Origin: Aphidius gifuensis
Lineage: Eukaryota; Arthropoda; Insecta; Hymenoptera; Braconidae
Direction: 5' to 3'
Assembly (NCBI RefSeq): GCF_014905175.1
Contig: NC_057790.1
Coordinates: forward strand, 20,610,469 to 20,674,468
Length of the DNA: 64,000 nt
Shown: piece by piece, positions 1 to 15,800 of the stretch
Numbering within the stretch: the first letter of the stretch is position 1
How the letters are laid out: each line of letters starts with the position of its first letter
Position numbers and translations under genes: made by a program
The notes under the pieces: generated by a model
Seen by the model: the letters and a program-made list of their open reading frames with translations, nothing else
Database searches by the model: none
What the model was told of the DNA's origin: nothing

Positions 1-3000
1 TAAGCCCTCGAATTTTTTTTGTATTTATTTTATACAGTAAAATTTAGTGTAAGATTCAAATTAAATTATTGTACATGAAAAAAAGTTTTAATTAAATTCA
101 TTGCCAATATTTAATTCTTTGATATTTTATAAAGATTAAATAAATGAAAATTTGATAAACTCTTTTGAAGCTTACGCGTAATTTTATAAATTTGAATATA
201 AAAAATATTCAGTGAGCTAATAAAAAAAACTCCCAGTTAATTATTTAAAACGATATATGAGATTTTTTTTTTTTTTCTAATTAATTAAAACTGTTGTAAA
301 ATTGAAAATTGTAAATTATCAAATTCAAATAAATCAATTTTGTTTAATTAAAAGAATATATTAAAAGTAAAAAAACTCGTTAATCCGTTCAATTTATCAA
401 AAAATTTGTAGTTTAAATTAATAACGATTGACGCGAATTAAAAAAAAAAAAAAAAAAATATCATAATTTTTTATGCAATTTCTCTGTCAATTATCACATC
501 ACACAGAGAATCCATTCAAATCACGAATTGAAATAGTATTGAAAACGAATTGAGAATCAATAATTTTCATAAATTTACAACACATGTTACCAGCATAAAA
601 CCAACGATCAATCATTTAAAATAAAAAAATTTTAACTCATAAATCAACAACAATTAAGCTATGCTAAAATAGTTTTATAAAATTTAATAAAATAACAATG
701 ATAAAAATATAAATAAATATAAAACCTCAGTATATATAGAAACAATAAAACGTCAGTATGATAGATGATGTGTTGAAAGAATATTTCTTCAACATTATTA
801 TAATTATTATTATTTATTTTTTTAAAACTTTGACAATGTAATGCTGCAGTACATTTCAGGACAATACACCAATCATCCAAAGTAACTATACTACACATAG
901 AAGTTGAGTCACTACTTGAAAAGCGGACGGAAGTTGTACGTGGTACCAAACCATCGTCACTCTCTCTCTCTATACCCGTTGAGCATTCAGTGATTTTATT
1001 ATATATATATATATTATATATTATACATATATATATAAGACTGACATTTTCAGTCGTGCACTATACATAACCACACTCGAAATCTCTTGTCTGACATACA
1101 ACAAATGGTGTTGACTTTTGAAAACATAAATGTTATTGATTCTCGTCATGACAACTTGATGGTCTAGACATCATAAAGATAGATGAAAAAAAATAAGAAT
1201 AAAATAACAATATTATATACATAATAATACGTTTTATTATTTTTATTTTTATATGAGAATAATGACGCACAATTTTTTGGCGTACGGATTTTTTATAATT
1301 ATATTTGAAAATTTTTTTTTTGAGCTTTTGATTTTTTAAAGTTCACAAGAATTTTTTTTTCAATATACAAAAATTAATTTAAATATATAATAATTTATTA
1401 TTTTAATTATTTTTGTTATAAAAAAAAAGGAGTAATTCACATGATTAAAAATTAATTTTTGTTTTAGGTTTTAAAATTTAATAATGGTTTAAGAATATAT
1501 ATCTATATATAAGAAATTGTGGGTGAACAGATGGGTGAACAACTAAGGCTCAAGACTTAGTGGTCGTCCACAATGAAAATGAGAAAACCCAACACAAGAG
1601 ATAGAGCATACTTAGTGTCATGAAATTGCGTTGAGAGTACGAGAATTTCAAAAGTGGTTTTTCCCTCAAGTCTTTCATTGCTCACATAAACTAATGACTT
1701 CATCAAAACCATCTGATAAAAATATAAGAAAAAAAAGAACTTGAATATAATCCCTAACTAAATTTAATATAAATACATTATTAAATAATTTTATTGTTGT
1801 TAATTTTTTTATATTTTACTAGTCAATAAATATCGATAGTTAATATTCAAATGAATTTGAATTTTATTTCTCGTACATGATGTGTAAAAATTGCATGAAT
1901 TTTTACATGTGAAGCATTTTTAACATTTTACGTGGTCATATCGAATGCAATGACATTATTCATATATTCACTGACCTATATTTGAGTAATCCTGATAAAA
2001 CACAAGGAATAAAAAAATATATGTATTGAGGGTTAGTATCTTGTGAGTATACTGATGTATCTTGTCAAGATATATTTTACGTACAAGATCTATAGAAGCT
2101 AAAGTTACTGTAAGAATAATAGAAATAAAACAAAATAAAAGTCAATGAAAATATAGTTAAATAAAAGATGAAACAAAAAGTGTTAACCAGATGATCTACT
2201 AATGTTTTGTTAATTAATTTTTCATTGTATTTTGTGGTGATCCCCTGATTAACTTTAACCAACATTCATTAAATGATGGCTTAGCTGTAAACAAAGTATA
2301 CAAATACTCTCAAACAACAATGAAAAAAAAAAAAAAAAAAGGGCTGAAGTGGGGTTTTTTAGCTTTGACATTTGAGTGTAATGAAAACTTCAACAAAAGA
2401 CACCATAGTACAAAACTCATGTAACTCAAGATACTTGAAAATTTCATTATGATATTGTTTTTTATTAAAAGTATACGTCAAAATGAATTTATACAATTTC
2501 TAGAAATTTCAAAACAAAATATATCATAATAATATTTTCTACGCAATATCAATTTTTTGAAACAATTTGTTGAATTAATATGTTTGATTTGTAACAAGAT
2601 AAAATAAACATATGAATTTTTATGATGTGATTTTATTCTGTTCGTCATAGTGTCGAGTAAGGAAATTCGACGGGTCTTTGATCAACAACTTGACCTAGTA
2701 ACTAACCTCTGATTTACTCTGCTGAACAATCAACTTTATTATATATATGTGTTGTATAAATTTATATATGTATATATTGTCGAATAAGTATGCTACACTT
2801 GAAATCTTGCTGAGCTACATAGTCCTTCATACATGTATGAAATACCACTAACATAATTATTCCAATGACTGATCCTAAGCACTCAGTTGTTTTAACTATC
2901 GTTATATTTATTATTAAACTAACAAAATGTTTGTAATTAATTCAATGTTTTTGGTCACACATCACGTATTAATTACAAATATTTAATTACATGCTTGATT

Positions 3001-6000
3001 TATTTTATACAAAATAAATAGATATATAAATTTATTATTGGAGATTAAATTTTAATATAATGTATAGAGAAATTAATGAATAATTTCAATTAAATGTGTG
3101 TAATTATAATGCGGTTAAATTTTTATGTAAATAAATAAATTTGAGAAATAAAAAAAAGTTTTATAAATTTAATTATCAAGTAGAAAAAAATTGGAATTTG
3201 TAAAAATTAATTTTCTTTATAGTTGTTTTGCTAATTTCAATTTTACGAGAATTTCAAGAATTAAAAAATAATTATAATAAATAATAAAAAAAAAAAAAAA
3301 TATTGTAAATTCTTTGTTAATAGAAGAAAAGTAAAAAATGTTATTATTCTCATTTAATAAATTTTTAACATCATTGTTTCTTTTAAATGAAATATAAAAA
3401 AATTTAAATAATTTAAGTTACATTATATATAGATTGTGTTCTTGAAAATTCTTCGAACGATAAGTGAATTAAATTTTTTTTTCTTTCGAAAAAACTTGAC
3501 ATCATTATATTTTTCAAAATATTTCTAAATATATATATTTTTATTTATTTAACTTTTTTAGCGAGCAAAGTTGCAAAAAATTCAAGTGTACACTAGAAAA
3601 AAAAAAAAAACTTCAAACATTTGATAACTTTAGTCATTACAATATTCTCTTTAACAATATTCTTTCAATATTATTTTTCATTCTTTAATCTTTTTTTTAC
3701 TATCCCCCATTAGAAAGAAGGAGAAAATCTTTTTGCCTTTTTTTTTTTATATTTCAAACGTTCACAAAAAGTGAGTTATAATAGCCCGAGGGAGAATATC
3801 GAATTGGATCTGCTTTCCGGTATTAAAAGAAGTCTGTAAAAGATGGAAAAATAAATTTGCACATACACAACTAATACACACATGTTTTTCATGCATATAA
3901 ACAGTTTTCATTGCCCCTAAGCGTAAATTTGGCCTTTGAAAAATCCTTCATTGACATGGATTTAAACATGAAAAATATAAAATTGAATAAATTTTTTTTT
4001 AACTCGATAATACTTGTATGAATGCCCAGTAGCAAATAATATTTGTTTCATGTCTATTGAACATTTGTATTTACACAATGTCTCTTTATCTTCTTATATA
4101 CTTTTCATTTTTATTATTTTTATTTTCAAAAAGCAAAAAAAATTCCAATTATATTCTTTTTTATATATAAAAAAAAAAAAAAAATAAAAAAAATGAATTT
4201 ACCAAACAAACAACTTGACCCTACATTAAAAAACAGTCGTTCTTTTTTTTTTATATATTTTTTTTTCTCTAGTATTAATGTTTAGATCAAAGAATGTGAC
4301 TTGTTTTGTACATTTTTTTTTTTTTGCGTATTGTTCATAGAATAAAATACGAAATGTCAACTCAAAGCAACTAACGAAATAATGAAAATAATTAAAATAC
4401 AAGATAAAACTTTAATTTGTAATAATTAGTATGTCAAATCACAGCTGATTTCTATGAAATTACAAGAGAAAAAAAAATGAATATTAAACACTTTAATTTA
4501 TGATTATTTAGAAAGTAAATAAATAAATAAATAATAATTTATTTAAATATTGTTACTTGTTGAGATTGTATTTATATATTTATATAAATCAGTATTGACA
4601 GATAAACACTAAAAAACTTGAATTTCGTTGCCAGTAGTATAAATAAATTTTATGTCAGACACAAAAATTCAAAGTTTATATATTCAACCTTAGGGTAAAA
4701 AAAAAAAAAAGAATATATATTGGAACCATCATAGACACAAGGTCAAGCTAGTCAAGTTTAAACAATGCAAGACAAAAGATGAAGATTTTTGAAGAGGGTA
4801 GCTAGTGGTTGAGTACTCGGTTTGGCTAGAGAAACACAAGGAGATAGTGCCATAACCTCTCATATCAAGTTAAACCCTTGAGAGATTTTGCATGTAAATT
4901 GTACATCTTGGCCTTGTTAGAAAGTCAAAGGGATCAAAAAAAATTAACTTTGAATATATTGCACGAGCCAAATGCTTTCTCATTATTTATATAAATTTTA
5001 TATACACTCAGATGGACGAATGTTTTATTATATATTACATTTACAATAAATAAATGTATAAAATATCATAAAAAAGATAATAGTGTTCCACTTTGTATAT
5101 ATACATTATTTTTTACAATGATATTAGATAGTATAAAAATGAAAAAAAAAAAAATAGAAACGATAAAAAATATATATGGAATATCCAATCGGCTGGAAAA
5201 TTTAAAAGTGCATTTCAAATAATTTTTTTTATATAAAATGTATTTTGAAAATATATATTTTTTACTCTTTTTTTTTTTGTTATTTTCAAATTCACATATT
5301 AAATTTGAGTCCTTATTATACTTTTTATCAATAAATACTTACAAGAATATATTTAAAATAGATAGTATTTTATGTATGAAAATTTTTTTGTTTTAATTTG
5401 AAATTTAATATTTTTAATGTCAAAATATATGCCAATTAAATTTGACATTTAAAAAAATTAAAGTTCTTTTCATTTGTTAAATTAATAAAAAATTTAAAAA
5501 ATTTAAAAATATTATTTTAACATTTTAAATAAATTTTTAATTTGACATTGAAAGTTAAAAGTTTGACATATTAATTTTAAGCATTAATATATTTGTTTGT
5601 AAAGTTTTCAAAGTAAAAAAAAAAGCGTCATACGATCCAAAAGTATGAAATTAATTATTTCAAATGAGAATGAAAATATATTTTTAGAAGATTGAATATA
5701 ATAAATATGCAATTACTGTGAGACAAATTGTCGGCATTGAGCTAAAATATGAATATTGAAATTGTCATTATTTTCAATGGTCATTTTCCAAGGAAGAGGT
5801 ATTATACATAAATATAAATATATATATAAATGGGTAGATGAGAAGGATCACTGAGATGAGGATAAAACAAAGACGAAGATTGGTCTTCACGTTTCGCTTG
5901 AGATATATAATTTAAAGTTTGTCAAACTAGTTCAGCTTGATTATAAATTCACCGCAGTTTGAAATTTAACTGGTACTGACCTTATATAATGCTAGTCCAT

Positions 6001-8148
6001 TTTATGATTTATGAAAATAACCAGTACCCAAATATATAAATTTTTAAATAAACTAGAAAACTACTTTGTAATTATGAAAAAATTTTAATGAGAAAATTAA
6101 CCTATATTTGTAATTTATACTTAATTTATAATGATCCCAAGTGTATGATGAATTGTTTCAAAAGTCTAAATGTATTTTCAATTGAAATATATACTTGTAT
6201 AAATTTTTTTATATTCAAAAAAGTTTGTTGTCCAATTGTTAAATCAATTTTTCAATCAATTATTTCAGTGTGATATTTTAAATTAAATTATTAATTTAAA
6301 ATTAATAATTTAATTTAAAATTACTTAAATATAATTATTTTGTACAAACATAAATTATAAAATAGACTATACTCGGACAAAAAAAAAATAAAATCTCACG
6401 TATCTATTTTTTCTATAATAATAAACACTAAATCATCTCAAACCGTTTCGTCAGTGCAATATTTTATCTTGAAAAATTCAGCCATCTGGAAAATTGGAAT
6501 ACAACGCGATATCGGTTGGGTATGCCAATAACTTTTACAACTGTCGTTCTATAAAAGAAGTCAAGCAATTCGAAAAAAAAAAAAGAAAAAAAGACAGCAC
6601 CAACAATTGCACAGATAGAACCAAACAACTAAACAGTGAGTGAAAAAAAACGATGAAAAACCATTGAGATAAAATAAAATTAAATATTATATAAAAAAAA
6701 ACAAAAAAAAAGTTGAGTATTTAGACAGCAAAATAAAAAAAAAAAAATTATCAAACAATTACAATAAAAAAAGAATAAGCATGAAAAATTTGTAAAGAAT
6801 TTATTTGAATTTTTTTTTATTCGTGACAGAAAACAATCAGCAGACTGAATCAAAGCAAATTAAATTTTATGTTGACAAAAAAAAAAGAAGATAATCTCTA
6901 TGAGAATAGTCTATAAATTTTTTCGTTAGTCTCAGTGTGGACAGTACACTCGACAAAAATAAATAAAAAAAAATAAAAAACTTTTCCCCCAGGTATTTTT
7001 GCTCCACTTTGTGTGAATCAGTTCACAGGTAGTAAAGGTTTATCGTGATTTTGCAATGCTCATGTGTTATTGATAGGAATAAAAAAATAAAAAAATAAAA
7101 AAAAAAAGATCAATAGGATTCCACAAAATTTTGTTCATTTTATTTTAATTTTATTTCTATTTCAAGTGAGCTGGAATTGTTCAATCCAGAAACAAACAAT
7201 AAACGTAATCAGTATTGAATTTTTTTTTTTTTAAATAAAATTCATGTTCATTCTGCGATTTAAAATCACCTAATTTATAAACAAAAATGATTTTTAAAAA
7301 TTTCACAATAAAAATCATATTATTTAATTACTACTAATATAATAATTTATTATATAAATTTCCAATTATTCTTTTCAATAAAAGCTCAATTCGCCAAATA
7401 AACTTTTCAAATAAAATTATTTAAAAAAAAAAAAAACTATACCTAGAGCTTTATTTTTTTTTGTTAAATTATTCGTAAATTTGTCGTAAAAATTTTCATT
7501 TGAAAAGTTTTTTTTTTTTTGCAAATAGAAAATTCAGTCAGCAAAAAAAAAAAATACGATCCACTTTAGTATTCGAGCTTTGTTAAATTATTGCTGATAA
7601 TAGAAAATAAATGATATTGAAATTTGTCGATAAACTTCACCTAAATATCTCGTTTTATAAATACATCATTTATTCGTATGACGTTATATACTATTGTGAT
7701 GATTTAATTATTTTTTCATTTTGTTAAATTTATAACTGAAGTTATTTGAATTTTAAAATTGATTTATTTATTTTTTATTATTTTTTTGTTAACATTGATC
7801 GTTTGAAGTACTGTTTATTTGAAATACCATTGTCCATAAAATGAACTAGATTGAAATAGCAAAAAAATAAAATAAATAAACACGTATTTACCATCAGTAT
7901 TGTCACGTCTATTGAAAATTTGTGATTAATTATCGATCGTTTATACCACAATAAGATTAATGGTTACGTTGATAATCAAACAATTAACACGTACAATTTA
8001 ATTATCAATATAACAACAAAATCGCTATGCAATTTTCATTATTAAAATTAAAAAAATAATTATTATTTAACGATACCTTAGTTGCGTAGTTGACCACTCA
8101 TTTTATTTTATCTTCAAAGTAATATGTTTCCTGCAGAGTTCGTTGAAA
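1..8148. other. Noncoding AT-rich intergenic DNA
   Basis: No exon with coding-like composition, conserved motif and matching splice sites was found on either strand. The region is full of A/T homopolymers and short TA-rich repeats. Short open frames (for example 6088-6273 plus and 660-949 minus) are low-complexity and rich in I, N, F, Y and K, as expected by chance at this base composition. A TATAAAAG octamer lies at 6550-6557, but no coding exon could be attached to it. The missing 5' exons of the dpr gene could in principle lie here, but no recognisable Ig1 N-terminal half was seen. Confidence 0.6.
8102..8107 (-). terminator. Candidate polyadenylation signal of the RING-CH gene
   Basis: AATAAA on the minus strand, 42 nt downstream of the stop codon at 8149-8151. 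Position is appropriate, but the hexamer is common in DNA this AT-rich, so support is modest. Confidence 0.4.
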
Positions 8149-11100
8149 TTACACAGCAATTTTATCGGTAACGACTTTCTGTATTTGATCGTCAACTTGG
8201 TAAAGACCTGGCTGCACAACAAGTCTAATATTAACTGTACTTTCCCACCATCTGTACCACGGTACAACTTGTTCCTAAAAATAAATAAAAATAAATAAAA
8301 ATCAATATAAAAATTGTGGTCTTGGTCAGAGTAAATATTTAATCAAGCAACTTATTTAAATTATATTTATTAATTTAATAAAATAATATTGTCAATATTT
8401 TATGATAAATTTGATGCAAATAAATCATGAAAATAATCAAATCAACAATGACAGAAACATTAAAAGTTTAAAAAGACTGATAGAATTTAAAATGGTAGAA
8501 TAAAATAAAAATAAAAAAATAAAAAAACTTGTCATGGCTCTATTAAGTCTCCTTCTGTTTTCAACTATCAAGTCCCCATGAGTAGATTTACCGTTTTTTT
8601 CTCACCCTCTTTATACCAAAGAATTCGCTTGTCGCCATTCTACATTCTCTTTTCTTATTTTTCTTTGAGCCATTCTTTCTCAATCGAGTCTGACCTCTCA
8701 CCACTACTACTACTACTATTACATTTTCTACCAAAAAAATAAAATTCTTCCATGCTTTCTGGCTCACATAATTTCCAATGTTTGGAAGTGGTTATTTTCT
8801 TTATCGTACCTGTTCACTGTGTCACATTCTTATACCCATCACCTGTTTTTACTATCACAAACTTTCATATATTTTTCGTAAAGGTAATTTTTTGCTGTTT
8901 TTTTTTTTATTTTTATTTGGGTCAGCTCACAATCACCGCATTGCATATAAGAAAAGCATGAAACCAAATGGCTATTGTGACGACATTTTCATGTAAAAAA
9001 ATATACGAATATACTCTTGAGAATAACACACATCAATGTATATACATAAAGGCACATGTACTTATAACAATAAAGAAGAGTGTAAAATATGTAATACTAT
9101 ACTGACAGAAAGTAATGCCATAAAATAATAAAAATAATATTATAAAATCACTATATATATACTAAATAATGTGGTGAATTTTTTGGTATCATAAACTGGC
9201 TTTTTATATGTGACAAATGAAAAAAGAAAGTGATTTATTTCATAGTTAAAAATTGCCAAAAGTTGTACAAAATAATAAAAAAAAAAGGTCAAATGAAACC
9301 ATAAAAATAACCTGAGATGCATTTATTATTTTAAAAATATATATACTAGTAAAAGAAAAAAAAAATATTGAGAAAAAAAGCCATTAGAGTGAAGAAAAGA
9401 TGAAAATAAAAAATAAAAAAAATTTATATATATATCCTACAAGTACCTGTGTGCGCGCGTCAGTAATGATTTACCTTGACGAGAAGATAAACTGCTGTGC
9501 AATATCCAAGTCCAATGATAGTAAGGAAAAACATAATACCACAACGAGTAAGCAAACTGGATATTCCAATTTTTTTTCCCTCGATGATAAAATTATTTGC
9601 ACCTTAAAATGAAAAATAATATTATACAATAGTATTTATTGATAAAATTAAATTTAAAATATAAAATAATATTTATGTTATTTAATTATTTTTAAACAGT
9701 TTGAAAATTAACAAGTGTGAATAGAGATATATTGAATAAATTATTGAATTTACATTTAATTGATTGGTGATAAAAATGTTAAAATATTTAATAAATTGAA
9801 AATTCAAAAATTTTATATTTTAATGAATTATATATACATTTGTAAATGTCAATTTATTATTTATTTTATCATAAACAGGAAATTTAATTTTTACAAAAAT
9901 AATTAAAATCAAATATATTTAATGAAAATATTTAATTTTTTATTTTACCATTTAAACAAATTGCAATGTAGCTAGCAGTAGCAATTGTTAGTATAAATAT
10001 TATAAAAATATTTGATTGTGCATTATGACGATTTCGCTCGATACTAAGCCAAATTCTTAATGACTCAAAGCTAAAAAATAAAAACAATAAAAATATATTT
10101 AAAAACAGTAAAATAATTGTATGATATTTTACATAAAAAAATCTAAAATTTGTCAAGTGAAAATAAATTTTATTTTCACTGATATCTTGATTGTGATGAA
10201 TTGATCAAAATAGATTTTTCCTTTTTAGTACAAACAAATCAAATAGCTGTCTATTTTACGTATTTTTTTTTCCATTGTATTTTATCTTTATATTCAAGAA
10301 AGTGTTAAACTCGTTTTAAAGTACTATCAATCTTCAATGTTAAAACAAAAATAACTATACGTATCGTTTACTACCTAACGGAGCACGAACATCGTTTCTG
10401 ATGAAACAGTTAAATCCATACGGGCTTAAAATTTTTTTTTTTTTTTTTCTATTTTCTATGTACTATAATAATAATATATGTATACTCAACAAATATCTAC
10501 GTATATCAAATTTATTATTTGTTAAGAATATATATTTTAAAAATCAATAACATTATTATTATATAAATATACATAAATTATTATTTGCATCAATACGTAT
10601 TTCCAGTCTAATAAATTTTATCACAAAGAAAATATATATTATTTATATTTTTATTATAATGTACTTAGTATAATTACTCACCATCGATATCGCGGTGTTT
10701 TAATGGCTTCATAAATGTGCTGACACAATTCACAATGATTTCTTGATGATTCATTTAGCCATCTTTCTAAGCATGACAAATGTATATGTGCTAATGTCCC
10801 CTTACATCTGAAATAAAAATTATTTTTTTTTATTTATTTATATATGCTTTTTTTTTTATTTATAAATTGTGTACTCTGAAACATCCAGTAATTGGATATA
10901 CATATATACTGCAACTTATTTTTGTTATCAGTTATATTTATTTAATTTTTTTTGTTTTTGCTGCATCAGGCTGATGGATCTGTCTGTATTAATGGGAGTA
11001 GAGAATGGAATTATATATCATAATACAGAGAGAGAGACAGACACATGTGTAGATACAAATTGTAAGCTCAAATTCAGTGTTCATATATATCTGGTCGATT

Positions 11101-12853
11101 GATTCAATTCATTGTTTTGAGAAGGAAATTGTTGCCAAGTTGAGCGTTTCTCTCAATCATATCCTTTCAGCCAAATAACTAAATGCCAACTAGTTTTGGC
11201 AAACAATTGTTGGCAAAACTTGTTTAACAATTCTTTTAGTATATTATTAATATTTACAATATTTTAAATATTTTATTTTTATCTTAATAAATTTGTTATT
11301 TTTTAATGCAAAATTATATTAATTTTTTACACATGTTAGCCGTCTTTCTTTCACAGTGTATATTAATTTATAATAAAATTTAATTAAATAAATTCAAATT
11401 AAAAAAATAAATACATATATATTTTTATTTTTATTATTAATGTGTAATATGTGTATGTTAATAATTGTTTATATACGTGTGATTGTGGTTAAGGGTACAT
11501 ATGGAGACAGAGTTGAAAAGCTGTTAGAAATTGTGTCGAGTATGAGGATACAGCAGCGTTGGTAATTGCAATTACACACACTGTATGATATAAGAGTTAA
11601 AAATGAAAATAAAAAATATAAAAAAAAAATAAAAATATTTTACCTTCAAACATTGAGAAATGTTTTGATTTAATACACAAGTATATATGATAAATTTTCA
11701 TCATTTTATGTGAGAATAAAGTGAAGTGTAATACATGAATTTCAAGAAATGTAATTAAAATATAATATTAATAAAAAATATGATATAAAATATTTATTTA
11801 TAAACTCTAAAGTAATATTTATGATGAATTTAATTACTAAAATTAATTGATGTTAATATATTTTAGAATGATGTAAATTTAAATATTCAAGTTGATTGAA
11901 AATTGACATTCAATGAAATGAATGTGGTAGTATTCATTTACTTTTCATAAATAAATATGCATATATAGTACATATAGTTTAGAAGTTCTAAAAGGTATTT
12001 TGTACCTTTGATGCTGTATTTCTAATTATAGGGAATCAATCGTATCGATCGTTTCGATTGCTATTGATAATGAGTATACAAGCTTTTATTATCTCATCTG
12101 AGTCGTATATGTACAGACAAAGATCATTGAAATAGTATTTGCACAACGTTTCATTTACATTTAGACACAATGAACTCATTGTAATGATAAAAAATAAATA
12201 AAAAAATGATAATAAATGTTTTATATAATAATTCATTCAAGTTTAATAATTTGATTTAATAAAAATATATTAATTTATTAATTTTAAAATGATTTTATTT
12301 ACCTACACGGTGATACAAGTGGCTCACTAGAAGTATCAGAATGATGACAAATTCTACAAACAAAAGATCCAACGGAAACGAGATTCCAGTTCATATGTTC
12401 ACTTGAACAGTTTGTTGTGCTTTGAGGTTGTACTGTTAATGGCAAAACCTCATTTGACAATTGCAACTGAGTCAACATCCTTTCATCGTATGAACGACTT
12501 TCTGAAAAATAAAATAAAAAACTTTAATTATTTTTTTTTCATTCATTTTTTCATTAGAAAATTTTAACGAAATAAATATATAAAATATATTTTTTTTTTT
12601 TAACAACATGAATAATTCAAAGCTTGTTGTTTGACATGTATTAATATTTACAGTTGGATAAAATTTAATTATTTATTTTTTTTTTTTCGTACATCTTTCA
12701 TGATTACAGAGCTTATGTTTTAAAAATAAATTTAAAACAAACAAATTTTCTCATGTAAAGAAAATTAAAAAAATAAAATTATATATATAAAATTTGGATT
12801 TTAAAAAATTTAAAACTTTTTTTATTTTTTATACCTGTACTTGTATCAAACAT
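8149..12853 (-). CDS. RING-CH (MARCH-type) membrane E3 ubiquitin ligase
   Basis: Six coding exons on the minus strand, all with GT-AG introns and consistent phases: 12853-12835, 12501-12303, 10807-10682, 10070-9949, 9602-9475 and 8274-8149. They total 720 nt, giving 239 residues plus TAA. Residues 55-101 form a full C4HC3 RING-CH finger: C55, C58, C72, C74, H82, C85, C98, C101, with the family spacing C-x2-C-x13-C-x-C-x7-H-x2-C-x12-C-x2-C and the motif CLERWL. Two hydrophobic segments follow at about 136-154 and 177-197, so the protein should span a membrane twice with both ends cytosolic, as in vertebrate MARCHF2/3, which are of similar length. The C-terminus is short and soluble. Known family members pass ubiquitin to membrane proteins in the secretory and endosomal system; the substrate here is unknown. 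The ATG at 12853 is used because exon 1 supplies only MFDTST before an in-phase junction. A minus-strand AATAAA lies at 8107-8102, 42 nt past the stop. Confidence 0.94.
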
Positions 12854-15800
12854 TGTGAAATAAAAATAACCAGTTAAAATATAATTATTTTTTTATTTTA
12901 AACATTTTTTTTTTTTTTTTAAGACCAAAAATTTATTTATTTTTTAAACGCAAAACATCTCTACATAATTCATGTATTCATATGTAAATATTCTCTCTTA
13001 CTGTCACTTTAATTCTTTCGTTTTTATTACTATTATTATTTTGGATAAAAAAATAAAAAGTTTTTTTTTTCTATTTGAATTTTTGTGAGTTGTAAAATCT
13101 TTTACAACGACTGTAATAAGATCATTTACAGGCAAATTAACATGCAAAAAAAAGGGGGAGATTGAGGAAGAATAAAAATAATTTTTTTTATATCACAGAC
13201 CAAGAAAAAAAAAAAAAAAAAACGTTTGTATAACCACTAAAATGACAACGAAACTGACAAAAACTTGACAGCGTTCTTAAAACACTCGAGTGCATTTTGT
13301 TTATTTTTTTATTTTAATTATTATTATTAGTATTTTTTTTTTTTATGTCGGTAAAAAAGAATAATAAAGGTTCTTGTAGAAATGATAACAAACACAAGTA
13401 GATGTATAGAATGCAAACATTTATGTGTATAATTTTTTTGTTTTCAAAAAATTTATTCACCAATGAGTACACTTTTAAGTACTTTTAATACTTACACATT
13501 ACTATTTTTTATATGTAAAAAACTTCTACACGAAAAAAAAAATAAAAGATATAAAATTTCATAACATCGATTAATTGGCTGAACGATTTCAATGTATTAT
13601 TTTTTTATATAATTATTATATTTCAGTGAAACAAGTCAAGCAGTGTCAGACACAATATTTTTTTTTTGTTTTTATTCTTGATGTCTGGAAGTTAATATAA
13701 AAATTATTTGATTTAATAAAAAGATATTTAAAAACCAATTCAAAAAAATATTGCTATAAAATTAATTTGACTATTTTTAAAAAAATTATTCATAAAGTTA
13801 ATAATAGAATTCTCATAGATAATTAAAATATACAAGGTGAAATTAATTGGATAAATTTCGATTATATACTTTATTCACAGATAAAAAAATTTTTTAATAA
13901 CAGTATTATGAAGATAACTTTAATGTGAGCAACGAGTGCAGAAATTAAATTGAATTCTTGATAAAAAGTTTAAATCCAATAATTATCGGGAGTCTATATT
14001 ATCTAACAAATTACTTTAAATTCTGCACATTCTTGATAGAAATTAAATAGTGTTTCTATAATTACCATTTTCTCATTTTTTATATACACTTTTTTTTTTT
14101 CTTTCATAGAGTTTTAATTTTTTTTAGAATTCACCTACTTTACTAATTTTATTTTTTCTTATTTTCTAAACTACTATTTTTCTGCATTTTACCTGAATTA
14201 TATATAGTCATGAAAAGTTTTTCGATAATTCAAGGCTTAAAACAAGTTTTTTTTATTATTTTTTTTTTTCTTTCTTGTCATTATTATTATTATTATTTTC
14301 TTAGACAAGTAGAAAACAAGTCAAGGTGTCTTGTTGAGGATTTTTGTACTTTTTCTTTTAGTTGGTCATTGTAAGTTTGTGTAAAAAAAAAAAAAAAATT
14401 AGTAAAAAGAGACTTAGGTTTTGCTGCACGAACTAGTTTTATTTTATACTTTTTTTTCATGTTAAAATTTTTATTTTTATGAAGTTTATTTAAAAAGAAA
14501 AAAAAATAACTCTTTAATAAAATAAAATTTATTTTACTTCAATCTCTGTCTTGAACATAAATGTGTGAAGATATTGAAACTGGGCTTCAACATTTAACAA
14601 GCTATAATTACAAAACCGGGACAAAACAATATGTGCTCTTATAAACTAGAAGATTTGAGAGAATATATAATCACCCAAAATTGAACCACCAGCTCGTAAT
14701 AAGCTTTAATAGTCTTTGATACTTATAATCTCTTTTCTCATTGGATCAATATAATATCTGCACAAGAACACTGGATTTTTTATTTCAATATTAACCACAG
14801 ATTTCCAAGAGTATTGATCAAATCCCATTACCTATATATTTAATAATCCACAAACGTCAATATAATAAAACGATTAAAAAAAAAATTTTAAAAACCAACA
14901 TTTACCAATTAAATATCAGACATTTATAAATACTCATTATTCAATCATAATATTATTTTAATTCTAAATATATATACTTCAAGCATTTATCAAAATCTAC
15001 AGATTTTCACTAATTAACAAGAATATTTAAATATTTAAAAACATATTCAATGCTTTTCACAGTACCATGAAATATTCATCTCTTTAAATTCAAAATACAT
15101 TCAAAACAACTTCAGGATCTGGTTTATTATGTATACTTTCATGAAAATTGAAAATAAAAAAAATAAAAAAAACTCTACTAAGCCTGTTAAATGTAAATAT
15201 AAAAAAATATATCTCGAGTAGATTCTTAAAAAAAGAAAAAATAAAAAAAAAAATGATCTATAGATAGTAAGTAAGTGTGAGATAAAAAATATATGTATAT
15301 TTGAGGAAAAAAAGAAATGAATGAATTGATAGAAAAATTTCCAAGAAAGTTGGTCGCCATTAGTGCTTGACGTTGGTATTTGAAATACGTTGGGCGGACG
15401 TGCTTGAGTATTGGAAAAGTGAGAAAAACAAGATAGAGTATTGAGAAAAAAAATTCATATATATGTCTATGTACCCTCATACACATACATTTACACAAAA
15501 CGAGGGTATAAAAAAAGTGATAAGGAAGGCTTGGTCAAGGGAGGTGATCCATTGGTTTTGGTGATTCCAACAACGTTCATACTCCCAGTGGGTTTTCAAC
15601 TCTAAATGGTTGAAAATGCAGCACAAACTATTTCTTACAATTCATCGTTGATAAACAGAAAAAAAAAAAAAAACTTTTGCCTTTTATATTACTTTATTTA
15701 TTTTATGTTTCATTAAAGTATTCTTTGATATCCCTTGGCTCATTACTAACTTGTATCAGGATTAATTATCCATTAAAAACTCATTACTAAACTCAATGTA

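Noticed and set aside
6550..6635. TATAAAAG box followed by a short exon-like stretch ending at GTGAGTG, as a possible promoter and first exon
   Set aside because: No initiator at the expected distance and no coding exon that joins it; TATA-like words are frequent at this base composition.
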